From CALGFH01 sp036003705 (GTDB taxonomy: Bacteria > Actinomycetota > CALGFH01), in NCBI GenBank assembly GCA_036003705.1, contig DASYSE010000052.1:1-46708 (forward strand): a stretch of DNA of 46,708 bases. The letters run 5' to 3'. Positions 8,953 to 16,825 of this stretch are shown one piece after another. The notes below the pieces were generated by a model. It made no database searches. It had not been told where the DNA came from and saw only the letters and a program-made list of their open reading frames with translations. The position numbers and the translations under genes were made by a program. How positions within the stretch are numbered: the first letter of the stretch is position 1; each line of letters begins with the position of its first letter.

Positions 8953-9600
8953 ATGGGCTCACCGCTGTTGCTGCTCCGCGACGAACCTCAGGTGTTCGTC
9001 GCCTTCGTGATCGCGGTCATCGTCGGCATCACCTTCCACGAGTTCAGCCACGCCGCGGTCGCCACCATGCAGGGCGACCAGACGGCCCGCTCCCAGGGTC
9101 GCCTCACCCTCAACCCGCTCTCCCACCTCGATCCCCTTGGCAGCATCGCCCTGGTCCTTGCCGGCTTCGGCTGGGGCCGGCCGGTGCCCTTCAACCCAGC
9201 GCAGCTGCGCAATCGTCGAGTTGGGGCCGCGTTGGTCGGTCTCGCCGGGCCGGCGGCCAACTTCCTGCTCGCCATCGCCGCCGTGATCGCGCTCCGCATC
9301 ATCTATCCGACCGCGGTGAGCGCCTTCGATGTCGACTTCAGCGTGATACTCCTCGACATGCTGGTCACCCTGAACGTCGTGCTCGGCGTGTTCAACCTCC
9401 TGCCGATCCCGCCGCTGGACGGGTCGCGCCTGCTGTCGATCGTGCTGCCGCCGTCCCGCCAGAACATCGTCTACTTCCTCGACCAGTACGGGATCTTCCT
9501 GCTGCTCGGCATCCTGATTCTGGCTCCCAACCTGCTCACTCCGATCTTCCGCGCGATCACCGAGGCCCTCTACAGCCTGGTCGGCCTTCCGGTGAGCTGA
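8953..9600 (+). CDS. Site-2-protease-like M50 metalloprotease (compact membrane form)
   Basis: A 215-residue integral membrane protein with about 4-5 hydrophobic segments. The zinc motif HEFSH is in the first helix pair (about residues 29-33), followed by NPLSHLDPLGSIAL and by NLLPIPPLDGSRLL with the third zinc ligand Asp. These define the small M50 family related to sporulation factor SpoIVFB without PDZ or CBS domains. Substrates are unknown. ATG 8953; an extended -10-like element TGCTAGGGT lies at 8886-8894 with no good -35. It precedes scpA. Confidence 0.9.
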   Translation: MGSPLLLLRDEPQVFVAFVIAVIVGITFHEFSHAAVATMQGDQTARSQGRLTLNPLSHLDPLGSIALVLAGFGWGRPVPFNPAQLRNRRVGAALVGLAGPAANFLLAIAAVIALRIIYPTAVSAFDVDFSVILLDMLVTLNVVLGVFNLLPIPPLDGSRLLSIVLPPSRQNIVYFLDQYGIFLLLGILILAPNLLTPIFRAITEALYSLVGLPVS

Positions 9601-9743
9601 CCCGCCCCACCGCCAACGGGTCATTGGGACGTGGCACGGAGCAGACGCCGCAGCGGTGGTGCGCCGGGCGCTCGCCCTCGATCCCGACAGCCGCGCAGCT
9701 GGAGCCCCGTCCCGACCCCTGCCGCGCCCTCGACTACGGCTCG

Positions 9744-9773
9744 TTGTCCGGGACATGGGACGCTGGCTACCAT
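9744..9773 (+). promoter_or_regulatory. Candidate promoter for scpA operon
   Basis: TTGTCC (9744-9749), 18-bp spacer, TACCAT (9768-9773). Transcription would begin near 9780 and the octamer array at 9824-9863 would form the end of the leader. Confidence 0.4.
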
Positions 9774-9823
9774 CGGCCGGCTGCGCCGGTCTGCGCGGGT
9801 GCCGCCGCCGCAGCGTACGAGTA

Positions 9824-9863
9824 GTTGATACAACGATGAATAGATAAGTAGATATATGGACTA
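9824..9863 (+). repeat. Octamer-phased array running into the scpA start codon
   Basis: Five 8-bp units in perfect phase, all with a GAY core: gttGATac (9824), aacGATga (9832), ataGATaa (9840), gtaGATat (9848) and atgGACta (9856). The last one contains the scpA ATG at its first three bases. The preceding 8 bp (9816-9823) read tacGAGta. There is no Shine-Dalgarno sequence, so the array occupies the place where one should be. Confidence 0.8.
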
Positions 9864-10626
9864 CGTAGTCAAGACCGAGGTGTTCGAGGGGCCGTTCGAC
9901 CTGCTCCTGCACCTGATCGCGCGCCAGCGGGTGGACATCTGGCAGGTGTCGCTGTCTCGCATCACCGAGGACTATCTCGCCGAGATGCGCCGGATGCGAC
10001 AGCTCAACCTGGAGGTGGCGACCGAGTTCCTGGTCGTCGCGGCCACCCTGCTCGAGCTGAAGGCGGCACGGTTGCTGCCAGCCCCGGACGCCGACTCCGA
10101 CGAGATCGAGGCGGTCCTCGAAGAGCGGGACCTGCTCTTCGCCCGCGTGCTCCAGTACCGGGCCTACAAGCAGGTCGCCGGCCTGTTCGGGGCCCGCCTG
10201 CTCGAGCAGGCTGCCTACGTCCCTCGCCGGGTCGGCGCCGAGGACGTTCTGCGGCGCATCGTTCCCGACTTGCTGGTCGGGGTCGACCCGGCTGAGCTCG
10301 CGCGGCTGGCCGCCGCCGCGTTCACCCCGGCGCCGCCGCCCCAGGTCACCACCGCCCACATCGCGCCGCCCAAGCTGTCGGTCGCCGAGGCCGTCGCCTC
10401 CCTCGCGGGGCACCTCCAGGAACGAGGAGCAAGCAGCTTCGAGGAGCTGGTGGGTCGCCAGGCCGTGCCGATCGAGGTCGTCATCGGCCTGCTTGCCGTC
10501 CTGGAGCTGTACAAGCGATCGTTGGTCGAGCTCGACCAGACGTCGACCTTCGGCGACATCGCCGTCCGCTGGACCGGCGGTGACCTGGTCGACCCCATCG
10601 ACATCACGGTCGAGGAGCCCATATGA
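9856..10626 (+). CDS. scpA: Segregation and condensation protein A
   Basis: Kleisin subunit of the bacterial SMC-ScpAB condensin, linking the SMC heads and recruiting ScpB. The 256-residue protein has the family N-terminus (FEGPFDLLLHLIARQRVDI, SLSRITEDYL, EFLVVAATLLELKAARLLP) that binds the SMC neck, a helical middle, and a C-terminal winged helix (about 190-250) that caps an SMC head. ATG 9856 is at the family start but has no ribosome site; the octamer array abuts it. The stop overlaps scpB. No smc gene is in the window. Confidence 0.95.
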   Translation: MDYVVKTEVFEGPFDLLLHLIARQRVDIWQVSLSRITEDYLAEMRRMRQLNLEVATEFLVVAATLLELKAARLLPAPDADSDEIEAVLEERDLLFARVLQYRAYKQVAGLFGARLLEQAAYVPRRVGAEDVLRRIVPDLLVGVDPAELARLAAAAFTPAPPPQVTTAHIAPPKLSVAEAVASLAGHLQERGASSFEELVGRQAVPIEVVIGLLAVLELYKRSLVELDQTSTFGDIAVRWTGGDLVDPIDITVEEPI

Positions 10627-11519
10627 CCGACCCCACCGTAACGACACCGGCACGTGCCGCCCCCGCCCCGCCCGCATCACCCGCAGGACGGGGGCAGCCC
10701 GCCGAGCCTTCCCAGCCAACCCCGCCGGCATCACCCGCGGGACGGGGGCAGCCCGCCGAGCCTTCCCCGCCGACCCCGCCGGCATCACCCGCGGGACGGG
10801 GGCAGGCCGCCGAGCCGTCCCCGGAGGCCCCCGAGCCACCGCCCGCCTCCGGGGCTGGGTCGGCGGCGGCCGAGCGGGGTCCAGAGGCGGGTTCGGGCGT
10901 CGGGGGGTTGGAGGGAGACCCGAACGCGTGGCCGCCCGATGAAGCCTTCGACACAGTGGAGCTGGATGACCGCGGGTGGGCCCGGCGCGACCTGGAGGCC
11001 ATCCTGCTGGTCGCCGACGAGCCGGTGCCCGCGGCCGTCCTGGCCGAGATCGTCGGCTCGCGGCTGTCAGAGGTGGAAGAGCTGCTGATCGAGCTTGCGG
11101 GCGAGTACGCCCGCGACGGCCGAGGGTTCGTACTCCGGGCGATCACCGGCGGCTGGCGGCTCTACACCCATCCCGGTGCACGGGCCGCGGTCGAGGCGTT
11201 CCTGCGGGCGGGGCAGCAGAGCCGGCTCACCCGCGCGGCCCTGGAGACGCTCGCGGTGATCGCCTACCGACAGCCGGTGACCCGGTTCCAGGTCGCCGCC
11301 GTCCGCGGCGTCAACGTGGACGGCGTGTTCCGGACCCTGCTCTCCCGAGGCCTCATCCAAGAGGTGGGGAGCGACCCCGGACCCGGCCAAGCCACCCTCT
11401 ACGGCACCACGCCGGCCTTCCTGGAGCAGCTTGGCCTCAACGGGCTCGACCAGCTCCCGCCCATCAAGGACTATCTCCCAGAGGGCATCGACCTGGTCGA
11501 GCTCCAGGAGCAGCCATGA
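10623..11519 (+). CDS. scpB: Segregation and condensation protein B
   Basis: Dimeric winged-helix partner of ScpA in the SMC complex. The conserved part begins near residue 120 (LEAILLVADEPVPAAVLAEI) and continues through GGWRLYTHPG and ALETLAVIAYRQPVTR to FLEQLGLNGLDQLPPI. ScpB is usually about 180-250 residues; the 298 here reflect a 115-residue Pro/Ala/Gly-rich leader made partly of three 18-residue repeats, probably disordered. ATG 10623 overlaps the scpA stop. The leader could be skipped only by an internal start, for which I see no ribosome site. Confidence 0.95.
   Translation: MTDPTVTTPARAAPAPPASPAGRGQPAEPSQPTPPASPAGRGQPAEPSPPTPPASPAGRGQAAEPSPEAPEPPPASGAGSAAAERGPEAGSGVGGLEGDPNAWPPDEAFDTVELDDRGWARRDLEAILLVADEPVPAAVLAEIVGSRLSEVEELLIELAGEYARDGRGFVLRAITGGWRLYTHPGARAAVEAFLRAGQQSRLTRAALETLAVIAYRQPVTRFQVAAVRGVNVDGVFRTLLSRGLIQEVGSDPGPGQATLYGTTPAFLEQLGLNGLDQLPPIKDYLPEGIDLVELQEQP
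10668..10829 (+). repeat. Three 54-bp in-frame repeats in scpB leader
   Basis: Units at 10668-10721, 10722-10775 and 10776-10829 each encode 18 residues beginning PPASPAGRGQ, differing by a few substitutions. Period 54 keeps the frame. Confidence 0.88.
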
Positions 11520-13369
11520 CCTCCGCCGGCCGGAACCGCACCCCCGACGAGGGGAGTCGGCCCCGACCACCCGGCTCCCGGACCGGGTCCGGATCCCCGC
11601 CCCGCCGGTCGCCCCGATCCGACGGCGGCCAGCAGCCCGCCCCCTCCCGCGGCCCAAAGCGACGGTCCGGAGCCGACCCAGCCGCGCCCCGCTCGCGCCG
11701 CTCCGCAACAGCGCAGCGGGTCGCGCCAACTCCCCGCTCGCCCCGCCCGCCCCGGGAAGCGCCGGAGACCCGGCGTTCATCCCGGCCACCCGGTGGACAG
11801 CCGCGCGGGCGCAGCTCCGCCCGGACGGCTTGGGAGGATCCATCGGACAGACGGTCGACCCGGAGGCCGGGAGAGGACCCTGCCGGTCGGGGTTTGCCTG
11901 GAGGGGGTGGCGGGCAGGCGCGCGGGCGGCGGTCGGCTCGGGTGGCCTGGGAGGACCCTGCGGGTCGGGGTTCGCCTGGAGGGGGTGCTGGGCAGGCGCG
12001 CGGGCGGCGGTCGGCTCGGAACTCGGAGGAGGACTCGGTCGGGCGGCGGTCGCCTCGGGTCGGTGGTGACCGGCGGGGCGGGTCGGTAGCTCGCCGGGCG
12101 GCTCGAGCGGTGGGGGATGACCCTGATGTTCCTGGTTCGGGCCGGGCAGGAGGGGAAACCGGCGGGTCGGGCATGCGGCGAGCCGCCTCGGTCTGGCCCC
12201 CGGGAGGGGCGGATGCGCCCGCGACCGGTCGCCACCGGCCGGATCGCTCACGGGAGGATGCTCGGTCGCGCCGGGTTCCCGAAACCCGAGATCGACCGCG
12301 GGAACATGGTCGATCTGAGCAGGCTCCTGGGGCCGCGGTCCGACCGCGGGAGGATGCTCGATCGGGACGGGATTCCGGGGCTACGGTTCGTCCGTCCCGC
12401 CTGGGTTCGACGGGGCGTGCGGGTTCGACGGGGCGTGCGGGTTCGAGCGCGAGCGAGGGTTCGACAAGCCGCTCGGTTCCGGTCGTGCGAACCCGATCCG
12501 GCTCCCAGGCTGGTCCGGGCGGCCGATCCGCTCCGAACGGTCGTGGGGCCCGGAAGGCGAAGGCTGTCCGGACCAGCGGGGAACTCCGCGAACGCGGGCG
12601 CAAGCAGCCGGATATGGCGTCGGGACCGGGTGGGTCTTCCGGCGATGGAGCGGAGCCGGTTCGGCTCAACAAGGCATTGAGCGGGGCTGGGCTGGGGTCG
12701 CGGCGAGCGGTTGAGCAGCTCGTTCGGGCAGGTCGAGTCTCGATCGCGGGCAAGGTCATCCACGAGCTGGGCCGGCGGGTGGACCCCGTCCACGATCGGG
12801 TCGAGGTGGACGGGTCGCGGGTGGTGCTGGACGAGCGGCGCCGCTACTGGCTGTTGAACAAGCCTGCCGGGGTGGTGAGCACGGCGGCGGACCCGGAGGG
12901 CCGACCCACGGTCGTCGGCATGGTGCCGGAGCAGCCGCGGGTCTTCCCGGTCGGGCGCCTCGACCGGGACACCGAAGGCATGCTGCTGCTCACCAACGAC
13001 GGGTCGCTCGCCTATCGGCTCACCCATGCCAGGTACGGGATCGAGAAACGCTACCTGGCCGAGGTCGAGCGCCTGCCCGCCGACGCCCCCGGCCGTCTCC
13101 GGCAGGGGATCGAGCTCGAGGACGGATTCGCCAAGCCGGCTCGGGTCAGGGTGGTGGCCGGCTCCGGGCGGCGCCGCATGGTCGAGGTGGTCCTGGTCGA
13201 GGGTCGCAACCGCGAGGTGCGGCGGCTGTTGGACGCGGTCGGCGCCCCGGTGCGCCGGCTCGTCAGGACCGCGGTGGGACCGATCCGCCTGAGCGGCCTC
13301 GCTCCCGGCGAGTACCGGGCTCTCCGACCCGAGGAGGTCCGGAGCCTCTACAAAGCGGCAGGGCTATGA
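11516..13369 (+). CDS. rluB: RluB-type 23S rRNA pseudouridine synthase with very long disordered N-terminus
   Basis: Isomerises a uridine in 23S rRNA. The enzyme proper occupies about residues 380-617: an S4 RNA-binding domain (RLNKALSGAGLGSRRAVEQLV) and an RsuA/RluB catalytic domain with GRLDRDTEGMLLLTNDG, in which Asp483 is the catalytic residue. The first 380 residues are Arg/Ser/Gly/Pro-rich and contain 26-residue repeats. ATG 11516 overlaps the scpB stop and the frame stays open throughout, so I keep the long form; I recall shorter R/G/S-rich leaders on streptomycete homologues. An internal ATG at 12614 would give a normal 251-residue enzyme but lacks a ribosome site. The gene order scpA-scpB-rluB is conserved in Gram-positives. 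Confidence 0.88.
   Translation: MTSAGRNRTPDEGSRPRPPGSRTGSGSPPRRSPRSDGGQQPAPSRGPKRRSGADPAAPRSRRSATAQRVAPTPRSPRPPREAPETRRSSRPPGGQPRGRSSARTAWEDPSDRRSTRRPGEDPAGRGLPGGGGGQARGRRSARVAWEDPAGRGSPGGGAGQARGRRSARNSEEDSVGRRSPRVGGDRRGGSVARRAARAVGDDPDVPGSGRAGGETGGSGMRRAASVWPPGGADAPATGRHRPDRSREDARSRRVPETRDRPREHGRSEQAPGAAVRPREDARSGRDSGATVRPSRLGSTGRAGSTGRAGSSASEGSTSRSVPVVRTRSGSQAGPGGRSAPNGRGARKAKAVRTSGELRERGRKQPDMASGPGGSSGDGAEPVRLNKALSGAGLGSRRAVEQLVRAGRVSIAGKVIHELGRRVDPVHDRVEVDGSRVVLDERRRYWLLNKPAGVVSTAADPEGRPTVVGMVPEQPRVFPVGRLDRDTEGMLLLTNDGSLAYRLTHARYGIEKRYLAEVERLPADAPGRLRQGIELEDGFAKPARVRVVAGSGRRRMVEVVLVEGRNREVRRLLDAVGAPVRRLVRTAVGPIRLSGLAPGEYRALRPEEVRSLYKAAGL
11873..12019 (+). repeat. 78-bp repeat in the rluB leader
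   Basis: Two copies starting at 11873 and 11951 encode EDPAGRG followed by a Gly run and QARGRRSAR. A third, diverged piece follows from 12029 (EEDSVGRR). The 78-bp period keeps the frame. Confidence 0.8.
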
Positions 13370-13375
13370 ACCAAC

Positions 13376-13423
13376 TTATCGACAGAGTTCCATGGAAACT
13401 TATCGCTTCATCGCTAAATCGGC
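13376..13423 (-). repeat. Octamer-phased array between rluB and aroH
   Basis: On the minus strand six successive 8-bp units are in phase, four of them with GAT cores: gccGATtt (13416-13423), agcGATga (13408-13415), agcGATaa (13400-13407) and gtcGATaa (13376-13383). The two between (13384-13399) do not fit. The array begins 7 nt after the rluB stop. An ATG at 13392 falls exactly on a unit boundary. Confidence 0.75.
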
Positions 13424-13445
13424 GATGGCAGTGGAATCACGGCCC

Positions 13446-13817
13446 ATGAGCGCGGAGCGGCTCGTCGCCCTACGGGGGGCCACCACCGTTGACGTTGACA
13501 CGACCGACGCCGTGATCGGGCGCACCGGCGAGCTGCTGGCCACCCTGCTGGAGCGAAATGGCCTGGAGCACGACCAGCTGGTGTCGATCATCTTCACGTC
13601 GACCAAGGACCTACGAAGTGCGTTCCCGGCACTGGCGGCCCGCGAGCTCGGTCTCGGCGACGTGCCGCTGCTCTGCGCCGGCGAGCTCGACGTCATCGGC
13701 GGCAACCCCAGGACGATCAGGGTGCTCATCCACTGCTACTCGACCCGGCCGAGGGCGACCCTTCGCCACGTCTACCTGCACCGCGCCAAGCACCTGCGCG
13801 ACGACCTCTCGGAGTGA
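13446..13817 (+). CDS. aroH: Chorismate mutase, AroH type
   Basis: Converts chorismate to prephenate. The 123-residue length and sequence match the trimeric Bacillus-type AroH: VALRGATTVDVDT with the active-site Arg, IIFTSTKDLRSAFPA, LLCAGELDV with the active-site Cys and Glu, and RTIRVLIHCYS with the second Arg. ATG 13446 fits the family start; the frame opens at ATG 13392, but the extra residues come from the octamer array. The product feeds TyrA, encoded immediately downstream with overlapping ends (GTGA), so the pair forms a tyrosine-branch module. Confidence 0.93.
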   Translation: MSAERLVALRGATTVDVDTTDAVIGRTGELLATLLERNGLEHDQLVSIIFTSTKDLRSAFPALAARELGLGDVPLLCAGELDVIGGNPRTIRVLIHCYSTRPRATLRHVYLHRAKHLRDDLSE

Positions 13818-13822
13818 ACCAG

Positions 13823-14941
13823 ATGACCTCGAACGTCGAATGGCCGCGGCGGCTCGCCATCGTTGGCACCGGGTTGCTGGGTGCTTCGGTGGGTCTGGCC
13901 GCCCGGGCGGCAGGAGTCGCCGACGTGGTGGGGGCCGACAGCGATCGCCGCGAGCTGCGCGACGCGCTCACGCGGGAGGCAATCACCAGCCGCGCCCGTT
14001 CGGTCGAGGAGGCAGCCGAGGGCGCCGACCTGATCGTGGCCGCGACGCCCGTCCGCTCGCTTGCCGGCGTGCTCACCCGTGCCCACGCCGCCAACCCGCA
14101 AGCGGTGCTCACCGATGTCGGTAGCACCAAGTTGCACCTTCTAGCTGAACTTCAACGATCTTCCACCAATCTGGGGCGGGTCATTCTCGGCCATCCGATG
14201 GCCGGGTCGGAGGAGCGCGGGGCACGAGCCGCCCGGGTGGACCTGTTCCACGGCGCGGCCTGGGTCCTGACCCCGGCACCACACGTCGACCATCAGGCGC
14301 TGCGACGGTTGACCTCGTTCGTGCGTGACCTGGGGGGCCGGCCCCTCATGCTCGACCCGGAGCTGCACGACCAGGTGGCCGCCTTCGCAAGCCATCTGCC
14401 CCAGCTCGCCGCAACCGCTCTGATGGGGGCGGTGGGTCAGGTGGAGTCGCCGGCCGCGCTGCGACGCCTGGTCGCCAGCGGGTTCCGGGACACCACCCGA
14501 GTGGCCGCCAGTGACCCGGACCTGTGGGTCGACATCTGCGCCACCAACGGCCCGAGCATCGTGGCCGCTCTCGACGTGCTGACCGGCCGGCTCGAGGTGC
14601 TGCGGAAGCTGATCGCGGCCGGTGACCGGGTCGGCCTGCGCGAGGAGCTGGCCGCGGCCAGGACGGCGCGCCTGCGCATCCCGACCAAGCCAGGCTCCTC
14701 GCCCCGCGGCCTGCGGGAGGTGGTGGTCCACATCGCCGACCGCCCGGGCAGCCTGGCCGCCGTGTTCCACGCCCTCGGGGCAGCCGGGGTCAACGTGGAG
14801 GACCTGGCCATCGACCACGAGCTCCAGGGCGGCAGCGGTGCCCTGCGCATCTGGGTCGCGGGCCGCGACGCCCTCGCCGCCGCCATCGCCGTCCTCGAGC
14901 TGGCAGGCTGGTCTGCCCACGAGGGTACCGGCGCCCCCTGA
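13823..14941 (+). CDS. tyrA: Prephenate dehydrogenase with ACT domain
   Basis: NAD(P)-dependent oxidative decarboxylation of prephenate to 4-hydroxyphenylpyruvate. The Rossmann motif IVGTGLLGASVG opens the protein; LTDVGSTK and ILGHPMAGSEERGA are family signatures with the substrate His; a helical dimerisation domain follows. The last 75 residues (REVVVHIADRPGSLAAVFHALGA) form an ACT domain, which suggests allosteric feedback by tyrosine or another amino acid. ATG 13823 has GGAG about 9 nt upstream; GTG 13814 overlaps the aroH stop and is possible. Codons around 14125-14165 are unusually AT-rich. Confidence 0.94.
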   Translation: MTSNVEWPRRLAIVGTGLLGASVGLAARAAGVADVVGADSDRRELRDALTREAITSRARSVEEAAEGADLIVAATPVRSLAGVLTRAHAANPQAVLTDVGSTKLHLLAELQRSSTNLGRVILGHPMAGSEERGARAARVDLFHGAAWVLTPAPHVDHQALRRLTSFVRDLGGRPLMLDPELHDQVAAFASHLPQLAATALMGAVGQVESPAALRRLVASGFRDTTRVAASDPDLWVDICATNGPSIVAALDVLTGRLEVLRKLIAAGDRVGLREELAAARTARLRIPTKPGSSPRGLREVVVHIADRPGSLAAVFHALGAAGVNVEDLAIDHELQGGSGALRIWVAGRDALAAAIAVLELAGWSAHEGTGAP

Positions 14942-14961
14942 CCCCAGGTCCCCTCCGCACG

Positions 14962-15001
14962 ATGTCGACCAGGACGCAAGTCAATGAATCGATATATCAA
15001 C
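14962..15001 (-). repeat. Octamer-phased array between tyrA and cmk
   Basis: On the minus strand, units gttGATat (14994-15001), atcGATtc (14986-14993), attGACtt (14978-14985) and gtcGACat (14962-14969) share 8-bp phase; 14970-14977 does not carry the core. It lies 20 nt after the tyrA stop. A TAGACT -10-like element follows at 15052-15057. Confidence 0.72.
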
Positions 15002-15204
15002 TAATGAAGGTGTGTGGAGACGAGCCGGACGCTGGGGGGTCTGCCAGCGGGTAGACTGCGCTGCGGACGTCCCGCGGTCCGGGACGGGCCGGTCGCGAAG
15101 CGGTTTGGCGTCTTGGAGGACAGCGTGCAGGTTGGGTGGCCGGATCCGCGGCGGCGAGGCCGTCCCGCGACGGTCATGGCCCACCGGCCAAGCAGGGAGA
15201 CCTG

Positions 15205-15921
15205 GTGAGGGTGGTCGGGTTGGGCGGGGACGAGCCCATCGAAGGTGCCGCCGGGGTGGTCGTCGCCATCGACGGCCCGGCCGGGTCTGGCAAGAGCACC
15301 GTCGCCCGGCGGGTCGCGGAGCTGGCCGAGCTGCGGTACCTGGACACGGGAGCGACCTACCGGGCCCTCACGCTCGCCCTGCTGCGGCGGGGGATCCCGA
15401 TCGAGGACCCAGAGGCCGTCGCCGACGCGGCCAAGACGATGGACCTCACCCTGGAGCTCGCACCTGGGCCGGCCGGTGTGGCCAGGGTGCTGCTGGACGG
15501 GGTCGAGCCAGGCCCCGCGCTCCGCTCGCCCAAGGTGAACGCCACGGTGTCGGCGGTCGCTGCCATCCCGGCCGTCCGCGAGCTTCTGGTCGGCGTGCAG
15601 CGGTCGCTTGTCGGCGTCGGGGGCATCGTGGTCGAAGGTCGTGACATCGGCACGGTCGTGTGGCCCGACGCCGAGGTCAAGGTATTCCTGACCGCGACCG
15701 AGCACGAGCGAGCCCGGCGGCGAAGCGGGGACGCGGAAGGCGGCGGTGAGACGGCCGAGACGTTGGCCCGCCGGGACGCGCTCGACAGCGGGCGGGCCGC
15801 CTCTCCAACCCGGGCTGCCGCCGACGCGCTGGTCATCGACTCCACCACCCGGACCATCGACCAGGTGGTGGACCAGATCCTCGGCCTCATCAGAGCCGCC
15901 AGAGCCAATCGCCCGAGATGA
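15205..15921 (+). CDS. cmk: Cytidylate (CMP) kinase
   Basis: Phosphorylates CMP and dCMP with ATP. The 238-residue protein has the P-loop GPAGSGKST, the LDTGATYRALTLALL acceptor motif, GRDIGTVVWPDAEVKVFLTA, and the C-terminal RRDALDSGRAASP that normally contacts nucleotide, all in the usual order. GTG 15205 is preceded by AGGGAG at good distance; the frame is open to 15136 without similarity. It overlaps plsC (ATGA), giving a cmk-plsC-der operon. Mycobacteria have cmk-der without plsC. Confidence 0.94.
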   Translation: MRVVGLGGDEPIEGAAGVVVAIDGPAGSGKSTVARRVAELAELRYLDTGATYRALTLALLRRGIPIEDPEAVADAAKTMDLTLELAPGPAGVARVLLDGVEPGPALRSPKVNATVSAVAAIPAVRELLVGVQRSLVGVGGIVVEGRDIGTVVWPDAEVKVFLTATEHERARRRSGDAEGGGETAETLARRDALDSGRAASPTRAAADALVIDSTTRTIDQVVDQILGLIRAARANRPR

Positions 15922-16805
15922 CCGGCGGAACCGACCGCGAGGCGCACCGCGCCGACCTGGGCGGCGGCCCGGTCGAACCCGCCGGGACCTCGGGCAGCGC
16001 TGCCGGCAGCCCCGAGGACCCGATCGAAGCCGTGGACGAGGCGATCCGGCCCGGGAGCGCCGGGGGTGATGATGGCGGGTCGGGGATCCGGCCCGGGGGC
16101 GCCGGGGGCGAGGGAGGTGGCGGGGGTGCCGACGATGCCGGTCCTCGGGCGAAGGACCCGGATCGGGGGTACCTGATCGCTGCGACGGTGATGAAGCCGT
16201 TGATGCGCGCCTGGTTCCGGATCCGGTTGGAGGGCAGCGAGCACATCCCCGTCGGGGGGCCGGTGATCCTGGCGTCCAACCATCGAAGCAACATGGACCC
16301 GGTGCTGCTGGCCGCCGCGGTCGAGCGGCCGCTGGCGTTCATGGCCAAGGCCGAGCTGTTCGTCGGTCCGCTCGGCTGGATCCTGCGCTGGATCGGCCAG
16401 TTCCCCGTGCGTCGTGGTGGCATCGATCGCGAAGCCCTGCGTCGGACCGACGCGGTGCTGGCCCGCGGCTCAATGCTGGGGCTGTTCCCGGAGGGGACCA
16501 GGGGAGACGGAGGCTTTGCGGCCGTCCTTCCCGGCCTTGCCTATATCGTGGTGCGGCAGCGCTGCCCGGTCCTGCCGGTGGTGATCCTCGGCACCGAGAG
16601 GGTGCGGCGCCGGTTCGGCTGGCTGCCGTTCGCCTCACCGGTCCGGATCGTGATCGGCCCGCCGATCGATCTGCCCCGGTCCACCAGCGACCGCGCCGGC
16701 CGGCGGGCGGCCAGCGAAGTCCTGCGCCAGCGCCTCCAGGCCTTCCTGGCCACCGTCGGTGACACGCCCACCAAGCCGACGCCTAATAGACAAAGCGATG
16801 AGTAG
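15918..16805 (+). CDS. plsC: 1-acyl-sn-glycerol-3-phosphate acyltransferase
   Basis: Membrane-associated acyltransferase making phosphatidic acid. The catalytic HX4D box is NHRSNMD, followed by the FPEGTRG substrate motif, both spaced as in the PlsC family. About 80 N-terminal residues are Gly/Asp/Ala-rich and probably disordered; the catalytic domain starts near residue 85 with YLIAATVMKPLMRAWFRI. ATG 15918 overlaps cmk. The last six codons (NRQSDE) are encoded by an octamer array that runs on into der. Confidence 0.93.
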   Translation: MTGGTDREAHRADLGGGPVEPAGTSGSAAGSPEDPIEAVDEAIRPGSAGGDDGGSGIRPGGAGGEGGGGGADDAGPRAKDPDRGYLIAATVMKPLMRAWFRIRLEGSEHIPVGGPVILASNHRSNMDPVLLAAAVERPLAFMAKAELFVGPLGWILRWIGQFPVRRGGIDREALRRTDAVLARGSMLGLFPEGTRGDGGFAAVLPGLAYIVVRQRCPVLPVVILGTERVRRRFGWLPFASPVRIVIGPPIDLPRSTSDRAGRRAASEVLRQRLQAFLATVGDTPTKPTPNRQSDE

Positions 16806-16825
16806 ACAAAGCGATATGACTGTGG
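16786..16825 (+). repeat. Octamer-phased array at the plsC/der junction
   Basis: Four units in phase: ataGACaa (16786), agcGATga (16794), gtaGACaa (16802) and agcGATat (16810), i.e. two near-identical 16-bp tandem units. The der ATG at 16816 uses the last two bases of the fourth unit. The array also encodes the plsC C-terminus and stop (TAG 16803-16805). Confidence 0.82.

Noticed and set aside
9601..9815. Several 60-70-codon frames between the M50 gene and scpA
   Set aside because: No ribosome sites, no recognisable sequence, and mutual overlap in three frames.
14125..14165. AT-rich codon patch in tyrA resembling a degraded octamer array
   Set aside because: Units do not keep the GAY core in 8-bp phase in either orientation.
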